Origin: Paenibacillus dendritiformis | GTDB taxonomy: Bacteria > Bacillota > Bacilli > Paenibacillales > Paenibacillaceae | DNA length: 64,000 bases | Direction of reading: 5' to 3' | NCBI RefSeq assembly: GCF_021654795.1 | Contig: NZ_AP025344.1 | Location: forward strand, 5,890,501 to 5,954,500 | In this document: in pieces, positions 17,536 to 26,058 of the stretch | Layout of the letters: each line of letters begins with the position of its first letter | Numbering within the stretch: the first letter of the stretch is position 1 | The notes under the pieces: generated by a model | The model's database searches: none | Seen by the model: only the letters and a program-made list of their open reading frames with translations | What the model was told of the DNA's origin: nothing | Program-made: the position numbers and the translations under genes

Positions 17536-19434
17536 TCAATTCAGAGGCACACGAATGGTGACTGTCGTGCCGGTACCGAGAACGCTTTCCAGCGCAATCC
17601 CGTAGTGGTCTCCATACAGTATTCGCAGGCGGTCATGGACATTTTTCAGCCCCAGTGAACCATGCTCCTGAATGCTCGACTGTCTCAGTTCCTTTTGAAT
17701 CTGCTGCAGCTGCGCGGGCTCGATCCCTTTCCCGTTATCGGCCACCCGGATCACCAAATCCCCTTCCTCGGTCTCGACTTCGATGGCGATATGGTTGTCC
17801 ATCCGATCCAATCCGAGCCCGTGCACCAGATAGTTCTCAATAATCGGCTGCACCGAGAGCTTCATTATATTATACCCGCCCAGACGCTCATCCATAGAGA
17901 TAGAGTATTGCAGCTTGTCCCGGTAGCGGATTCGGGTCAGCTCCAGGTAACGGCGGCAATTTTCAATCTCTTCATTTAAGGTTATCGTGGTCTTGTCCTT
18001 CACCATATGCCGGAACATGGACGCCAGGTTATAGATCATATCGCCGACATCGTTCGCGCCCTGCGAGATCGCCCGCATCCGGATAACCTCCAGTGTGTTG
18101 TACAGAAAATGAGGTTTGATTTGGGACTGAAGCGCGATCAGCTCCGCATTTTTCTGCTTGAGCTCCGATTTATAGACTTTATTGATATATTGCTGCAAAT
18201 CCTCGCACATTTGGTTGAAGCTGAGCGCGATAAGCCCGAGCTCGTCTTCCCGGTCGACCGGAAGCTTCGTATTCAGATAGCCTTCTCTCACCTTCTTCAT
18301 CCCTTGGATGACCGTCTGCGTACGGCGCGACAGATGGAGGACCGAGAAGCAGGTTGCCGCCAGGACCGTTATGATACATAGCACAGTAATAATGCTTATC
18401 GTATTTCGAATTCCCGACAACCGGTCGGTAATCGCTTCCTCAGGAATCGTGTTAACGACAACAAGCCCCAATTTATTTGTCTCCGAGACCATGACATAGG
18501 ACTTCTCTCCGTTCAGATCCACTTGCTCCGACTTGTTGCGCGGCATCGACATCAATTCACTGTACATTGGCGAGGTGACCGATAGCGGCGAAGTTTCCGC
18601 ATGGTATACGGTTTGACCGTTGGAATCAAACACGAGCCATTGTTCTCCCGGCATCTGCTCGCCAATCTGCCGCGATATGCCGTCGGCATTGAAGTCGATG
18701 GTAATATCACCGGCCGTCGCCAGCGTCTCCGGGTTGCTGATCCGGTTCGTTACGCTTAGCAGAGAGAGCGGCTTGGCCGTCTGATCCGGTTCAAACGGCG
18801 GCATATTCACGATTTCCTCGATTGGCTTCGTTGCGATATCGTGGCCCGCCTCCGGATGAGAGTTCCCCAATTCCCCAGAGTACCGCTTGGTCGGAATGGC
18901 ATACCGATTATTCTGCCATAGCTGCTGCGCCTGGCTGTTTTCGCTCCAGTCGTAATACCCGCGATAGAATCCGCCTTTATAATAGATGTAGGCAAATTTC
19001 TTTTTCAGACTAATCAAATTGATATTTTGGAGATCCTGATCCTTTACGAACTGCGTAGAGAAGAAATCGTGCATATTCCGGATATAGAAGCCGTTGCTTG
19101 AACTGAAGCTGTCCAGCCGGTAGCGGATGAAATTTTCCAGCCCTTCATTAAGCAAATAGACCGTTTCCTTCACAAGAACGGTATCCTGGTACACTTGCTG
19201 AATGATAGCCTGGGCTGTATCATACTTCTGATCGAGAAAACGGTTGATCGCATCCACATTCCGCTGCTGATCGAACAACGCATTGTTGACGTTGTTATAG
19301 ACGAAGAAATGATACGCCGTTACGGACAGCGTAACCAGAGAAGCGACGGCAATAATCGAGTACACGACAATCAGCTTGATGAACAGCTTTTTCTTGAAAT
19401 GCTTCATATAGATCTGTTTGATTGTCTTCAGCAT
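17536..19434 (-). CDS. YesM-type sensor histidine kinase
   Basis: 632 residues: membrane helix at about 18-43, long extracellular sensor region (44-340), second helix (about 344-366), HAMP (about 367-420), His_kinase domain with the phospho-accepting His442 in SQIKPHFLYNT, and a C-terminal ATPase domain (RVADNGKGIEP, GSLGLKNVHDRLRILYG). The ribosome binding site is AAAGGAGAGG. No response regulator gene is adjacent. The best partner candidate is the YesN regulator at 13920-15491, next to which lies a decayed relative of this kinase. It probably senses an extracellular sugar or sugar-bound binding protein. Family and topology are clear; the ligand is unknown. Confidence 0.9.
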   Translation of the reverse strand: MLKTIKQIYMKHFKKKLFIKLIVVYSIIAVASLVTLSVTAYHFFVYNNVNNALFDQQRNVDAINRFLDQKYDTAQAIIQQVYQDTVLVKETVYLLNEGLENFIRYRLDSFSSSNGFYIRNMHDFFSTQFVKDQDLQNINLISLKKKFAYIYYKGGFYRGYYDWSENSQAQQLWQNNRYAIPTKRYSGELGNSHPEAGHDIATKPIEEIVNMPPFEPDQTAKPLSLLSVTNRISNPETLATAGDITIDFNADGISRQIGEQMPGEQWLVFDSNGQTVYHAETSPLSVTSPMYSELMSMPRNKSEQVDLNGEKSYVMVSETNKLGLVVVNTIPEEAITDRLSGIRNTISIITVLCIITVLAATCFSVLHLSRRTQTVIQGMKKVREGYLNTKLPVDREDELGLIALSFNQMCEDLQQYINKVYKSELKQKNAELIALQSQIKPHFLYNTLEVIRMRAISQGANDVGDMIYNLASMFRHMVKDKTTITLNEEIENCRRYLELTRIRYRDKLQYSISMDERLGGYNIMKLSVQPIIENYLVHGLGLDRMDNHIAIEVETEEGDLVIRVADNGKGIEPAQLQQIQKELRQSSIQEHGSLGLKNVHDRLRILYGDHYGIALESVLGTGTTVTIRVPLN

Positions 19435-19483
19435 CCTGATGCCTCTCCTTTTGTCGGCTGCACCATCCGCAGCCCAATCCCCA

Positions 19484-19517
19484 TGTAATCGGTTTACGCA
19501 TCTTCTATCATACCATA
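19484..19517 (-). promoter_or_regulatory. Operator-like palindrome upstream of the intact kinase
   Basis: CATGTAATCGGTTTACGCATC with a GTAA..TTAC near-palindrome, 50-80 bases before the ATG. It is duplicated at 15718-15755. It resembles operators of LacI/CcpA-type repressors but is off the cre consensus in the last two positions. Confidence 0.4.
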
Positions 19518-19686
19518 TTCAATATATCCTTTAGATGGAGTCCATTAATTAGCATAAAAGAAGTTGACCGTAGCCGTTGGGGACTGGCTGCTTTAGAGAA
19601 GTAAAGTGAGGGGATATGCAACTGACCGTTCAACAGCATTCGCTAAAATATGACAAAAAATATACTAAAATTCAACCATTTGTCAA

Positions 19687-19755
19687 ATTAATATTCTCGA
19701 CATTCTCGCTTATACTAAAAATAATTCATTCAGAAATTGTAATTATTCGGAAATT
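19687..19755 (+). promoter_or_regulatory. Putative promoter and direct-repeat site of the peptide-signalling cassette
   Basis: A TATACT -10-like box at 19711-19716 has a weak TTAATA-like box 17 bases upstream. Just downstream is an 11-base direct repeat ATTCAGAAATT (19728-19738) and ATTCGGAAATT (19745-19755), spaced 17 bases start to start. This could be an autoregulatory site of the HTH regulator that follows. AT-rich surroundings make chance repeats possible. The rest of the 376-bp gap shows nothing else. Confidence 0.35.
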
Positions 19756-19811
19756 AAGCAGGATTTTTATATCAGTAAGATGAATTACATAAATTAAGGA
19801 GGGTCTTCACA

Positions 19812-21158
19812 ATGATATATGACCATCGTATAGCTCCGGTGGTACTCCGACAATATGTACAAGAGGAACTGGTCAAAAGGGGGTGGAAGCAAAAAGATCT
19901 GGCAGAAGCTGCGGAAATGGAGAGCTCAACGATCAGCAACATTTTCAACCGTAAGCAGTCCCTCATGCTTCCTCAACTTCACGCGATCAATCAAGCTTTC
20001 GGCTTGCCGAACGATGCCTTTTATGAACTGTTTATCGGGGAGTGCTGCGGCGATAACGGACGGTTGAAGCCAGAGAAGACGAGCGATTTTATCCTTAACT
20101 GTATCGCGGTTGAAAAGTATGAAATCATCAAACAGCTTGTACAAATCCTTCACGAAGAAACGAACCGCTCCAAAATGATCGACACTGCCTTCAGAATCGC
20201 GGAATATATTTTTCAATCCGACCAACGCAACTACTCTCTCCCCTTCTACGACATTATCACCCAGAACGGATACAGCAGAAGTGAAAGATTGGCCATCTCC
20301 TATTATAGAAGATTTCTCATCCTTAGAGACTTGGATACTTCGGGAGCCGGTAATGAAGCATTATGTCAGCTTCTGGAGTACTTGCCTTTGTTGCCGGACG
20401 ACATCAGGCTTGACGCCTATTACCGTATCCTGGCGTTCTATAATGTAGTAGAGAACTGGCCTAAGCTGCTCTTGTACGCCCAAGAGCTAAGAAGCATTGC
20501 CCTTGCCGAAGGACAAGATGAATACGTGGCAGAAAGCTGGTTGTATGAGTCGGTCGCCTTAAAGGGCATGAAAAACTACGAAGGCGCATTGAAGGCCACT
20601 GCAGCGTATAACAGATATGGAGAGCATTATGCCCGGTTATCTAAATATAACGAGCTTTATATCTCTATTGAGATGAAGCAAATCGAACCAATCGAAGAAC
20701 TGATGGGCATGCTAAAAGGCGATCAAGTGCTTCTCGTGCTCCCGGTTGCCTTGGAGAGTTACCTCAGCAACAATGCGGTCCCCGAGGCTAGAGAATACCT
20801 GGAAAAATATAAAGGCAATGTCGATGATCTGATTTCAAGGAAGGACCCGTTCCATTTGAAACACAAGCTGAGGCTAGTGCAAGCTTTGAGTCAATATTAT
20901 TTCAGAGTTGGACGGTATGAGGTCGGTTTTCACTACAACGCTGTATCCTTGGAACTGGCGCTCAAGCTAAAAAATATACAGCGTGCAGGAATGGCGGTCA
21001 TTGCCTTTCAAGAACATGAAGTGCATGCTTCGGCAGAGCAAAAGAATCGATTCATAAATATTCTATTGAATGAGGTGGATTCAAATGAAAAAAACATTAA
21101 TCACGATATCCATGGCTCTTTTCTTGTTCAATATTACAGGAGTATCGTCGCTGGGTGA
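19812..21158 (+). CDS. HTH/TPR peptide-responsive transcriptional regulator (RRNPP/AimR-like)
   Basis: 448 residues. The N-terminal XRE-type helix-turn-helix (about 14-70: GWKQKDLAEAAEMESSTISN) is followed by some 370 residues of helical, TPR-like pairs such as AISYYRRFLILRD, DAYYRILAFYNVVENW and ESWLYESVALKGMKNYEGAL. No enzymatic domain is visible. This architecture is that of regulators bound by short re-imported peptides (PlcR, NprR, and AimR with its Paenibacillus relatives). The gene overlaps, by 74 bp in another frame, a tiny gene for a secreted repeat peptide, the usual receptor-propeptide order. AAGGAGGG lies 9 bases before the ATG. GC is lower than in flanking genes, suggesting transfer. 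Target genes are unknown. Subfamily assignment within RRNPP is inference. Confidence 0.85.
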   Translation: MIYDHRIAPVVLRQYVQEELVKRGWKQKDLAEAAEMESSTISNIFNRKQSLMLPQLHAINQAFGLPNDAFYELFIGECCGDNGRLKPEKTSDFILNCIAVEKYEIIKQLVQILHEETNRSKMIDTAFRIAEYIFQSDQRNYSLPFYDIITQNGYSRSERLAISYYRRFLILRDLDTSGAGNEALCQLLEYLPLLPDDIRLDAYYRILAFYNVVENWPKLLLYAQELRSIALAEGQDEYVAESWLYESVALKGMKNYEGALKATAAYNRYGEHYARLSKYNELYISIEMKQIEPIEELMGMLKGDQVLLVLPVALESYLSNNAVPEAREYLEKYKGNVDDLISRKDPFHLKHKLRLVQALSQYYFRVGRYEVGFHYNAVSLELALKLKNIQRAGMAVIAFQEHEVHASAEQKNRFINILLNEVDSNEKNINHDIHGSFLVQYYRSIVAG

Positions 21159-21270
21159 CATTGGAGGCGGTTGGTCCGTCAAAGATATTGGCACAGGCTG
21201 GATAGTCGGCGAAATCGGTACCGGTTGGTCCCCAATGAGTAACCTCGACGGCGTGATTAGTTCCGCGTAA
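21085..21270 (+). CDS. Secreted signalling propeptide with three 9-residue repeats
   Basis: 61 residues. The ATG at 21085 is preferred over 21070 because GAGGTGG lies 7 bases upstream. Residues 1-23 form a signal peptide: two Lys, a hydrophobic core and cleavage likely near VSS. Residues 24-50 are three tandem units GDIGGGWSV, KDIGTGWIV and GEIGTGWSP; the last 11 residues are MSNLDGVISSA. The repeats are conserved in protein but use different synonymous codons (Ile ATT/ATT/ATC; Gly GGA/GGC/GGT; Thr ACA/ACC), which suggests selection on the peptide. It overlaps the 3' end of the HTH/TPR regulator gene, whose stop codon falls inside repeat 1. Most likely it is exported, processed to a short peptide such as DIGTGW, and re-imported to bind the regulator (inference). 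Confidence 0.8.
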   Translation: MKKTLITISMALFLFNITGVSSLGDIGGGWSVKDIGTGWIVGEIGTGWSPMSNLDGVISSA

Positions 21271-21327
21271 GCCAGAGGGAATAACAAGTCGGATTCCAAC
21301 AAACCTCCCGTTCTCCCTAAAAAATAA

Positions 21328-21367
21328 GGGTAGCATACAAATACATGCTACCCATTCTAACTTTTTT
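21328..21367 (+). terminator. Terminator of the peptide-signalling cassette
   Basis: Perfect arms GGGTAGCAT and ATGCTACCC with an 8-base loop; a T run begins seven bases after the stem. It closes the regulator-propeptide unit. Confidence 0.85.
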
Positions 21368-21529
21368 CGCCCCTCACTTATACGGCCGAGGATCTCCGGC
21401 TTTTTCAGGAACAATCATGCTCCTTAAATCTCACTTTAAGGGATACATTGGAAATTATCAAGTTGCTGAAAGGCAACTGTGTTTTTGAATAGCATCCGAG
21501 CAAGGGAACTATGATCCAAGCCTGTCCTT

Positions 21530-22366
21530 CTATTTCACCGCACCCGCGGCAATCCCCTTAATAATATACTTCTGCGCAAAGATGTAGAAGAGGACAATCG
21601 GGATGATCGTGAGCGTCAGCCCGGCCATCGCCTGGTTCCATACGATCGTGAACTCGCCGAAGAAGTAGAAGGTCGACAGCGGAATCGTTCTCAGCCCTTT
21701 GTCCGCCAAGGTCAGGGATGGAAGCAAGTAATCGTTCCACAGGGCAATCACGTTTAGAATGGCTACCGTGATCGTAATATTTTTGAGCATCGGAAAGACG
21801 ATTCTCCAGAACACCCCGAACTTGCTGCAGCCATCGATGGTTGCCGCCTCCTCCAGGTCGATCGGAATCGACTTAATGAAGCCGTGATAGAGAAAGACCG
21901 CCATGCCTGAGGCGAAGCCTACATTCATGTAGATCAAGCCTTCATGGGTATTCAGCATCGGAATATGAAGATGGGTGCGAATCCAGTCCATCACCTGCAT
22001 CAACGGCATCATCAGCGTCTGGAACGGAATGAGCATGGTGGCGACCAACGTCATGAAAATGATTTTGCTCAGCTTATTGTCGGTGCGAACCAGCATCCAA
22101 GCCGTCATCGACGCCAGTACAATGACAAGAATGACGGAGACGACCGTCACATACAGCGAGTTGCCGAAGGCGTTGAAGAAATTCATCTTCTCCATGGCTT
22201 CTTTATAGTATTGGAAGCTGAATGAAGTCGGAAAAGCGAGCGCGTTCTCATACAACTCTGCACGGTTTTTGAATGAATTGACCAGCATCAAGTAGATCGG
22301 CGACAAAAAGAGGAGAGCCAGCAGAAGAAGCAAGAGTTCAAGCAGCCATTTGCTCGTTTTCTTCAT
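21530..22366 (-). CDS. Carbohydrate ABC transporter permease (MalG/GanQ type)
   Basis: 278 residues and six membrane helices. Coupling loop EEAATIDGCSKFGVFWRIV and the terminal KYIIKGIAAGAVK are typical of the second permease of family-1 carbohydrate importers. Its ATG overlaps the stop of the upstream permease by one base (TAATG), indicating translational coupling. It is the last gene of the LacI-regulated operon. No hydrolase is encoded beside it, so the substrate cannot be named; the ATPase must come from elsewhere. Confidence 0.93.
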   Translation of the reverse strand: MKKTSKWLLELLLLLLALLFLSPIYLMLVNSFKNRAELYENALAFPTSFSFQYYKEAMEKMNFFNAFGNSLYVTVVSVILVIVLASMTAWMLVRTDNKLSKIIFMTLVATMLIPFQTLMMPLMQVMDWIRTHLHIPMLNTHEGLIYMNVGFASGMAVFLYHGFIKSIPIDLEEAATIDGCSKFGVFWRIVFPMLKNITITVAILNVIALWNDYLLPSLTLADKGLRTIPLSTFYFFGEFTIVWNQAMAGLTLTIIPIVLFYIFAQKYIIKGIAAGAVK

Positions 22367-23241
22367 TAGTACTGCACCTCTCTTTTCTTCGTCAGGAAGA
22401 CCTGAGTCAGGGTAAAGACCGCCACGACGAGGAAAAAGAGCACGGCCTTCGCTTGTCCGAGACCGTAATTGCCGTAGGCAAAGATCTCATTGAAAATATT
22501 CATCGCGAACATCTCGGTCGCGTTGTTCGGGCCTCCGCGAGTTAAGCTCAAGTTCACGTCATAAATCTTGAAGGCGCCGGACAACGTCAGGAAGAGACAG
22601 ATCGTGAACGCGGGCATAAGGAGCGGAAGCGTGATTTTGGTGAGGCGATGCCACCAATTCGCTCCATCCACCTTCGAAGCTTCAATCAGTTCATCCGGAA
22701 CGCCTTGAAGGCCGGCCACATAAATAATCATCGTATAACCGGCAAACTGCCACGTGAACACGACTACCAGAGCGAACAAGGCGAATTGAGAATCGAGAAG
22801 CCAGTTGAAGAAGACGTTGGTCAACCCTGTGCTCTCGCCGATATAGCCCATCGCATCCGTAAAGATGAACTGCCAAATATAACCCAGAATAAGACCGCCG
22901 ATGAGATTTGGCATAAAGAACATCGTGCGGGCAAGGTTGCGCACTCGCAGCTTCGTGGTGACAAAGAGAGAGAACGCGAGACCGAACACGTTGACGAGCA
23001 GCACGGCCAAAATCGTAAACTTCAGCGTATGCCATGCCGATGCCAGGAATCGTTCATCCTGGAACAGTTGAATATAGTTGTCGAGCCCGACGAACACTTT
23101 GGGGTTGGCCGGAATGCCGTCCCATTGCACGAACGAATAAGCAATACCGAACAAGAACGGTATGATGACGACGGTGGTAAAGATAAAAAGCAGGGGAAGC
23201 GTAAATAAGGCAAACCATAGCCGGTCCTTCCGCTTCTTCAT
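22366..23241 (-). CDS. Carbohydrate ABC transporter permease (MalF/GanP type)
   Basis: 291 residues and six helices, with coupling loop IEASKVDGANWWHRLTKITL and the conserved GGPNNATEMFAMNIF segment before the last helix. It pairs with the permease at 21530. It is preceded by a GAAGGG site and, further upstream, by a terminator-like hairpin that separates it from the binding-protein gene. Confidence 0.93.
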   Translation of the reverse strand: MKKRKDRLWFALFTLPLLFIFTTVVIIPFLFGIAYSFVQWDGIPANPKVFVGLDNYIQLFQDERFLASAWHTLKFTILAVLLVNVFGLAFSLFVTTKLRVRNLARTMFFMPNLIGGLILGYIWQFIFTDAMGYIGESTGLTNVFFNWLLDSQFALFALVVVFTWQFAGYTMIIYVAGLQGVPDELIEASKVDGANWWHRLTKITLPLLMPAFTICLFLTLSGAFKIYDVNLSLTRGGPNNATEMFAMNIFNEIFAYGNYGLGQAKAVLFFLVVAVFTLTQVFLTKKREVQY

Positions 23242-23318
23242 GGTAATCCCTTCTTTCCGGTAAAGTTCGAGCCAGCCGCCCTATCACGCTGGAACCTGAT
23301 GACGAGAGCCAGAATGAC

Positions 23319-23365
23319 AAAAAGCCTAACACGGTCATGTATGTAAACCCATGGGTTAGGCTTTT
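23319..23365 (-). terminator. Attenuating hairpin between binding protein and permeases
   Basis: 12-bp perfect arms AAAAAGCCTAAC and GTTAGGCTTTTT, with T runs on either strand. Placed directly after the binding-protein stop and before the permease genes, it should reduce read-through so that more binding protein than permease is made. Confidence 0.8.
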
Positions 23366-23386
23366 TGTCTTCAAGCAGGTATCTTA

Positions 23387-24661
23387 TTATTTGGTCGCTT
23401 TGGCCCAGACTTCATCCAGATTTTTGAGGAACTGCTCTCCCGTCATCGACTTATCCAGGAAGAATGCTTGGGCTGCCGGCGCCAGATCGTTGGTAATGAT
23501 GCCTGCCGGGAAGTAGTTGTTCGCCGTCATTAACGTTTCCCCGCTCTGCGTGGCTTCATATACCGCTTGAGACAATGGGTCCATGTTGCCTGCTTCGATA
23601 TTCGTCATGGCCGGAATGAATTGGAAATCCTCCACAATCGTTTTCTTGCCGGTATCGCTATTGAAGAGCCAATCCAAGAAAGCGTTTGCGGCTTTGATTT
23701 CATCGGCATCCGCCGTCCCGTTAATGGCCCAGTAGCTTGCCACGCCTACCGTCAGCTTCTTGTTGCCGTTGATTGGAAGCGGCATCATTCCGATGTTGGA
23801 GCCGAAGTCGCCGAAGTCCTTCAGCATCGAGAAGCTCCAGTTGCCTTGATGCACCATCGCTGTCTTGCCGGTCGCAAAGTCACCCATTTGCGTATCGTAC
23901 TTGATTTCCATCGGATTTTTGGCGTAGGCCTTGATGGCATCCATGAACTTCGCGAACTCCTGGAACTCCTTCGTGTCGGCCATCTTCACTTCGCCTTTGT
24001 TCAGCTTATTAATGTAGTCGACCGGATCGGCCTGCAAGGCAAACGGCGTATTCATGATATGGCCGATGAGGAAGTAAGCCTCTTGAGAAAGCGCAAGACC
24101 GTTGATGTTCTCGTTCTTGAACTTTTCCAGCGTCTTGGTGAAGGAATCCAGGTCCGTCACGTCGGAAGGATTGACAAGATCCTTGTTATACACCAGGCCG
24201 TAGCCTTCGACGCCATACGGAATGCCCGTCACCTTGCCGTCGGTCTCCAACGCCATGTTCGGCGCTACATTCTTGGCATATCCTTCATTGCTCATGTCAT
24301 AGAAGTACGACTTGAACTTCTCGGCTTCCGTGCCCGGCCCGATGCTGAAGATGGACGGCCCTTGGTTGCTGGTCAACTTCGCCTGCAGCTGCGTGATATA
24401 GTTATCGCCGGCAGCGCCCCATACTTCCGCCTCATTGCCGGTTTCCTCTGTATACTTTTGAGCCAATTTCTCTAATTGCTCCGCGATTTCAACCTTGGAT
24501 TGGAAAATGGTAATCTTCTTCAGCTTCTCCTGCCCCGAAGAATCCGTGGAAGGATTTGCATTTTTGCTGTCCGATCCGCCGCCGCAACCTACAAGCGCCG
24601 TTATCACGGCCAGCACGGTCAGCAAGCTAAGCGTGCGCGTAATGTATTTTCTCTTACTCAT
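23387..24661 (-). CDS. Extracellular sugar-binding lipoprotein
   Basis: 424 residues with lipobox ALVGCGGG (Cys at about 26) and a type-1 solute-binding fold: ITIFQSKVEIAEQLEKLA at the mature N-terminus, TGIPYGVEGYGLVYNKDL and TAMVHQGNWSFSML. It is about 70 residues shorter than the LplA-type protein in this window and belongs to the MalE/GanS/MsmE-like class. GGGGAGG is 7 bases before the ATG. An operator-like palindrome lies about 40 bases upstream. Ligand unknown. Confidence 0.92.
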   Translation of the reverse strand: MSKRKYITRTLSLLTVLAVITALVGCGGGSDSKNANPSTDSSGQEKLKKITIFQSKVEIAEQLEKLAQKYTEETGNEAEVWGAAGDNYITQLQAKLTSNQGPSIFSIGPGTEAEKFKSYFYDMSNEGYAKNVAPNMALETDGKVTGIPYGVEGYGLVYNKDLVNPSDVTDLDSFTKTLEKFKNENINGLALSQEAYFLIGHIMNTPFALQADPVDYINKLNKGEVKMADTKEFQEFAKFMDAIKAYAKNPMEIKYDTQMGDFATGKTAMVHQGNWSFSMLKDFGDFGSNIGMMPLPINGNKKLTVGVASYWAINGTADADEIKAANAFLDWLFNSDTGKKTIVEDFQFIPAMTNIEAGNMDPLSQAVYEATQSGETLMTANNYFPAGIITNDLAPAAQAFFLDKSMTGEQFLKNLDEVWAKATK

Positions 24662-24697
24662 TTTTTACGCCTCCCCGATTGAGATGAATACTTCGTA

Positions 24698-24713
24698 GTT
24701 AAGCGCTTACAAA
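24698..24713 (-). promoter_or_regulatory. LacI-type operator upstream of the binding-protein gene
   Basis: On the minus strand TGTAAGCGCTTAAC, containing the perfect palindrome TAAGCGCTTA. This is the form of LacI/GalR-family operators, differing from CcpA cre consensus in the last two bases. It lies between the LacI regulator gene and the transporter operon, so it is a natural target of that regulator or of CcpA. Confidence 0.6.
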
Positions 24714-24833
24714 CTCATCTTAACGGATATTTTGTGTGAATGCAATAAAAAATAAGTGAAATAATCCGATGTTTTTATTCTTTATTAGATAAACTTTAAC
24801 TCTTGACCAAGTAAAATAATGCTATATTTTTAC

Positions 24834-25796
24834 CTATTTCGTTGTTTTTCTCCATTGAATCGTTGCATTCAGCTTCACGGGGTCACGATTCGCCTGACCG
24901 CGTATCATCGCCAGCAGCTCCTTCGCCGCCAAGTAACCGCATTCATACCGCGGAATCGCGATCGTCGTCATCCCGGCCATCATCGCCGCATCGGTATTGT
25001 CGAAGCCGGTTACCGCAATGTCTTCGGGAACCCTGATTTTATTTTCCTCGAAGGCCTTGAACGCGCCGAGCGCCATATGGTCATTCGCGCAGACGAGCAC
25101 TTCCGGCAGTTCATTGCTTAGAATGATAAGCTTCGCCGCCTGGTACCCGCTCGTCTCGCTGTAATCGCCATGGAAATAATGACGCGAATCGAAGGTCAGG
25201 CCATTGCGATGAAGCGTATCCTTGAAGGCCGCAAAGCGTTCCTTGTGGTCCAGCGTGAAGTCGACCCCGCCGATATAGCCGAACCGCCTGTAACCCTTGT
25301 CCACTAGCCCCTGAACCATCTCGGACATGACGGGATAATTATCGACGACGACGCTTTTGGTATTCGCGTAATCGTGGGCGATCATCCGATCCATCAACAC
25401 GACCGGGAAATGGGGCTTCGCGTATTCGATCAGGACGTCATCGCTCATATGGCGATCAAGGCAAATGATCCCGCAGGCGAAGTTATTGCGCATAAATTTT
25501 TGACTGGACTTATTCGTGCAAATAACCAAATCATAGCCATTCTCCGTCAGACAATGGTTAATTCCTTTAATAATCTGCAAGTAATATTCCCGATCAAAAT
25601 CACTGAAAATGAACATTACGGTGCTGCTGCTCACCCCCTTGTTCGAAGAGCTTGAATAATAGCCCATCTCCATGCATATTTTCAGCACTCGCTCCCGGGT
25701 CGCTTGTCCTACGTTTTTACGGCCATTCAATACGTTGGACACGGTTGCGACCGATACATCCGCAAGCTCCGCGATTTCCTTCAATCTGCTCTTCAA
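24834..25796 (-). CDS. LacI family transcriptional regulator
   Basis: 320 residues. The N-terminal LacI helix-turn-helix (LKEIAELADVSVATVSNVLNGR, split over residues 5-26) is followed by a periplasmic-binding-like effector domain (VMFIFSDFDREYYLQIIKG; VTGFDNTDAAMMAGMTTIA near the C-terminus). The start is TTG with TAGGAGGG 9 bases upstream. It lies upstream of and in the same direction as the binding protein and two permeases, so it likely represses that operon in the absence of sugar. A GCGCTTA palindrome in the intervening gap fits. Confidence 0.93.
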   Translation of the reverse strand: MKSRLKEIAELADVSVATVSNVLNGRKNVGQATRERVLKICMEMGYYSSSSNKGVSSSTVMFIFSDFDREYYLQIIKGINHCLTENGYDLVICTNKSSQKFMRNNFACGIICLDRHMSDDVLIEYAKPHFPVVLMDRMIAHDYANTKSVVVDNYPVMSEMVQGLVDKGYRRFGYIGGVDFTLDHKERFAAFKDTLHRNGLTFDSRHYFHGDYSETSGYQAAKLIILSNELPEVLVCANDHMALGAFKAFEENKIRVPEDIAVTGFDNTDAAMMAGMTTIAIPRYECGYLAAKELLAMIRGQANRDPVKLNATIQWRKTTK

Positions 25797-25984
25797 GCCG
25801 CTTTCCCTCCTACAGCACTTGTTTTATCCATGAACCCGATTTTTGCGAACCCATCCCCTCCTGGCTGCTTGGTTAACATTTATGGCTTGCATTATTAACT
25901 ATTTTACTAAACCATTTTACTAGATACACTCTTTTTTTCATACTGCCTGCGCGAAAAGAGTTGATCGCCCCGTTCTCCTCATTC

Positions 25985-26023
25985 AAAAAAAGGCTGCAAA
26001 ACCTTCTCAGGTTCTGCAGCCTT
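25985..26023 (-). terminator. Terminator of the RND efflux operon
   Basis: Stem AAGGCTGCA...TGCAGCCTT extended by AACCT/AGGTT around TCTC, followed on the minus strand by a run of seven T. It lies 36 bases after the stop of the secreted protein gene. Confidence 0.85.
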
Positions 26024-26058
26024 GGCCATGCATTGACATAGGGTTGGAGGTGTGGCCG

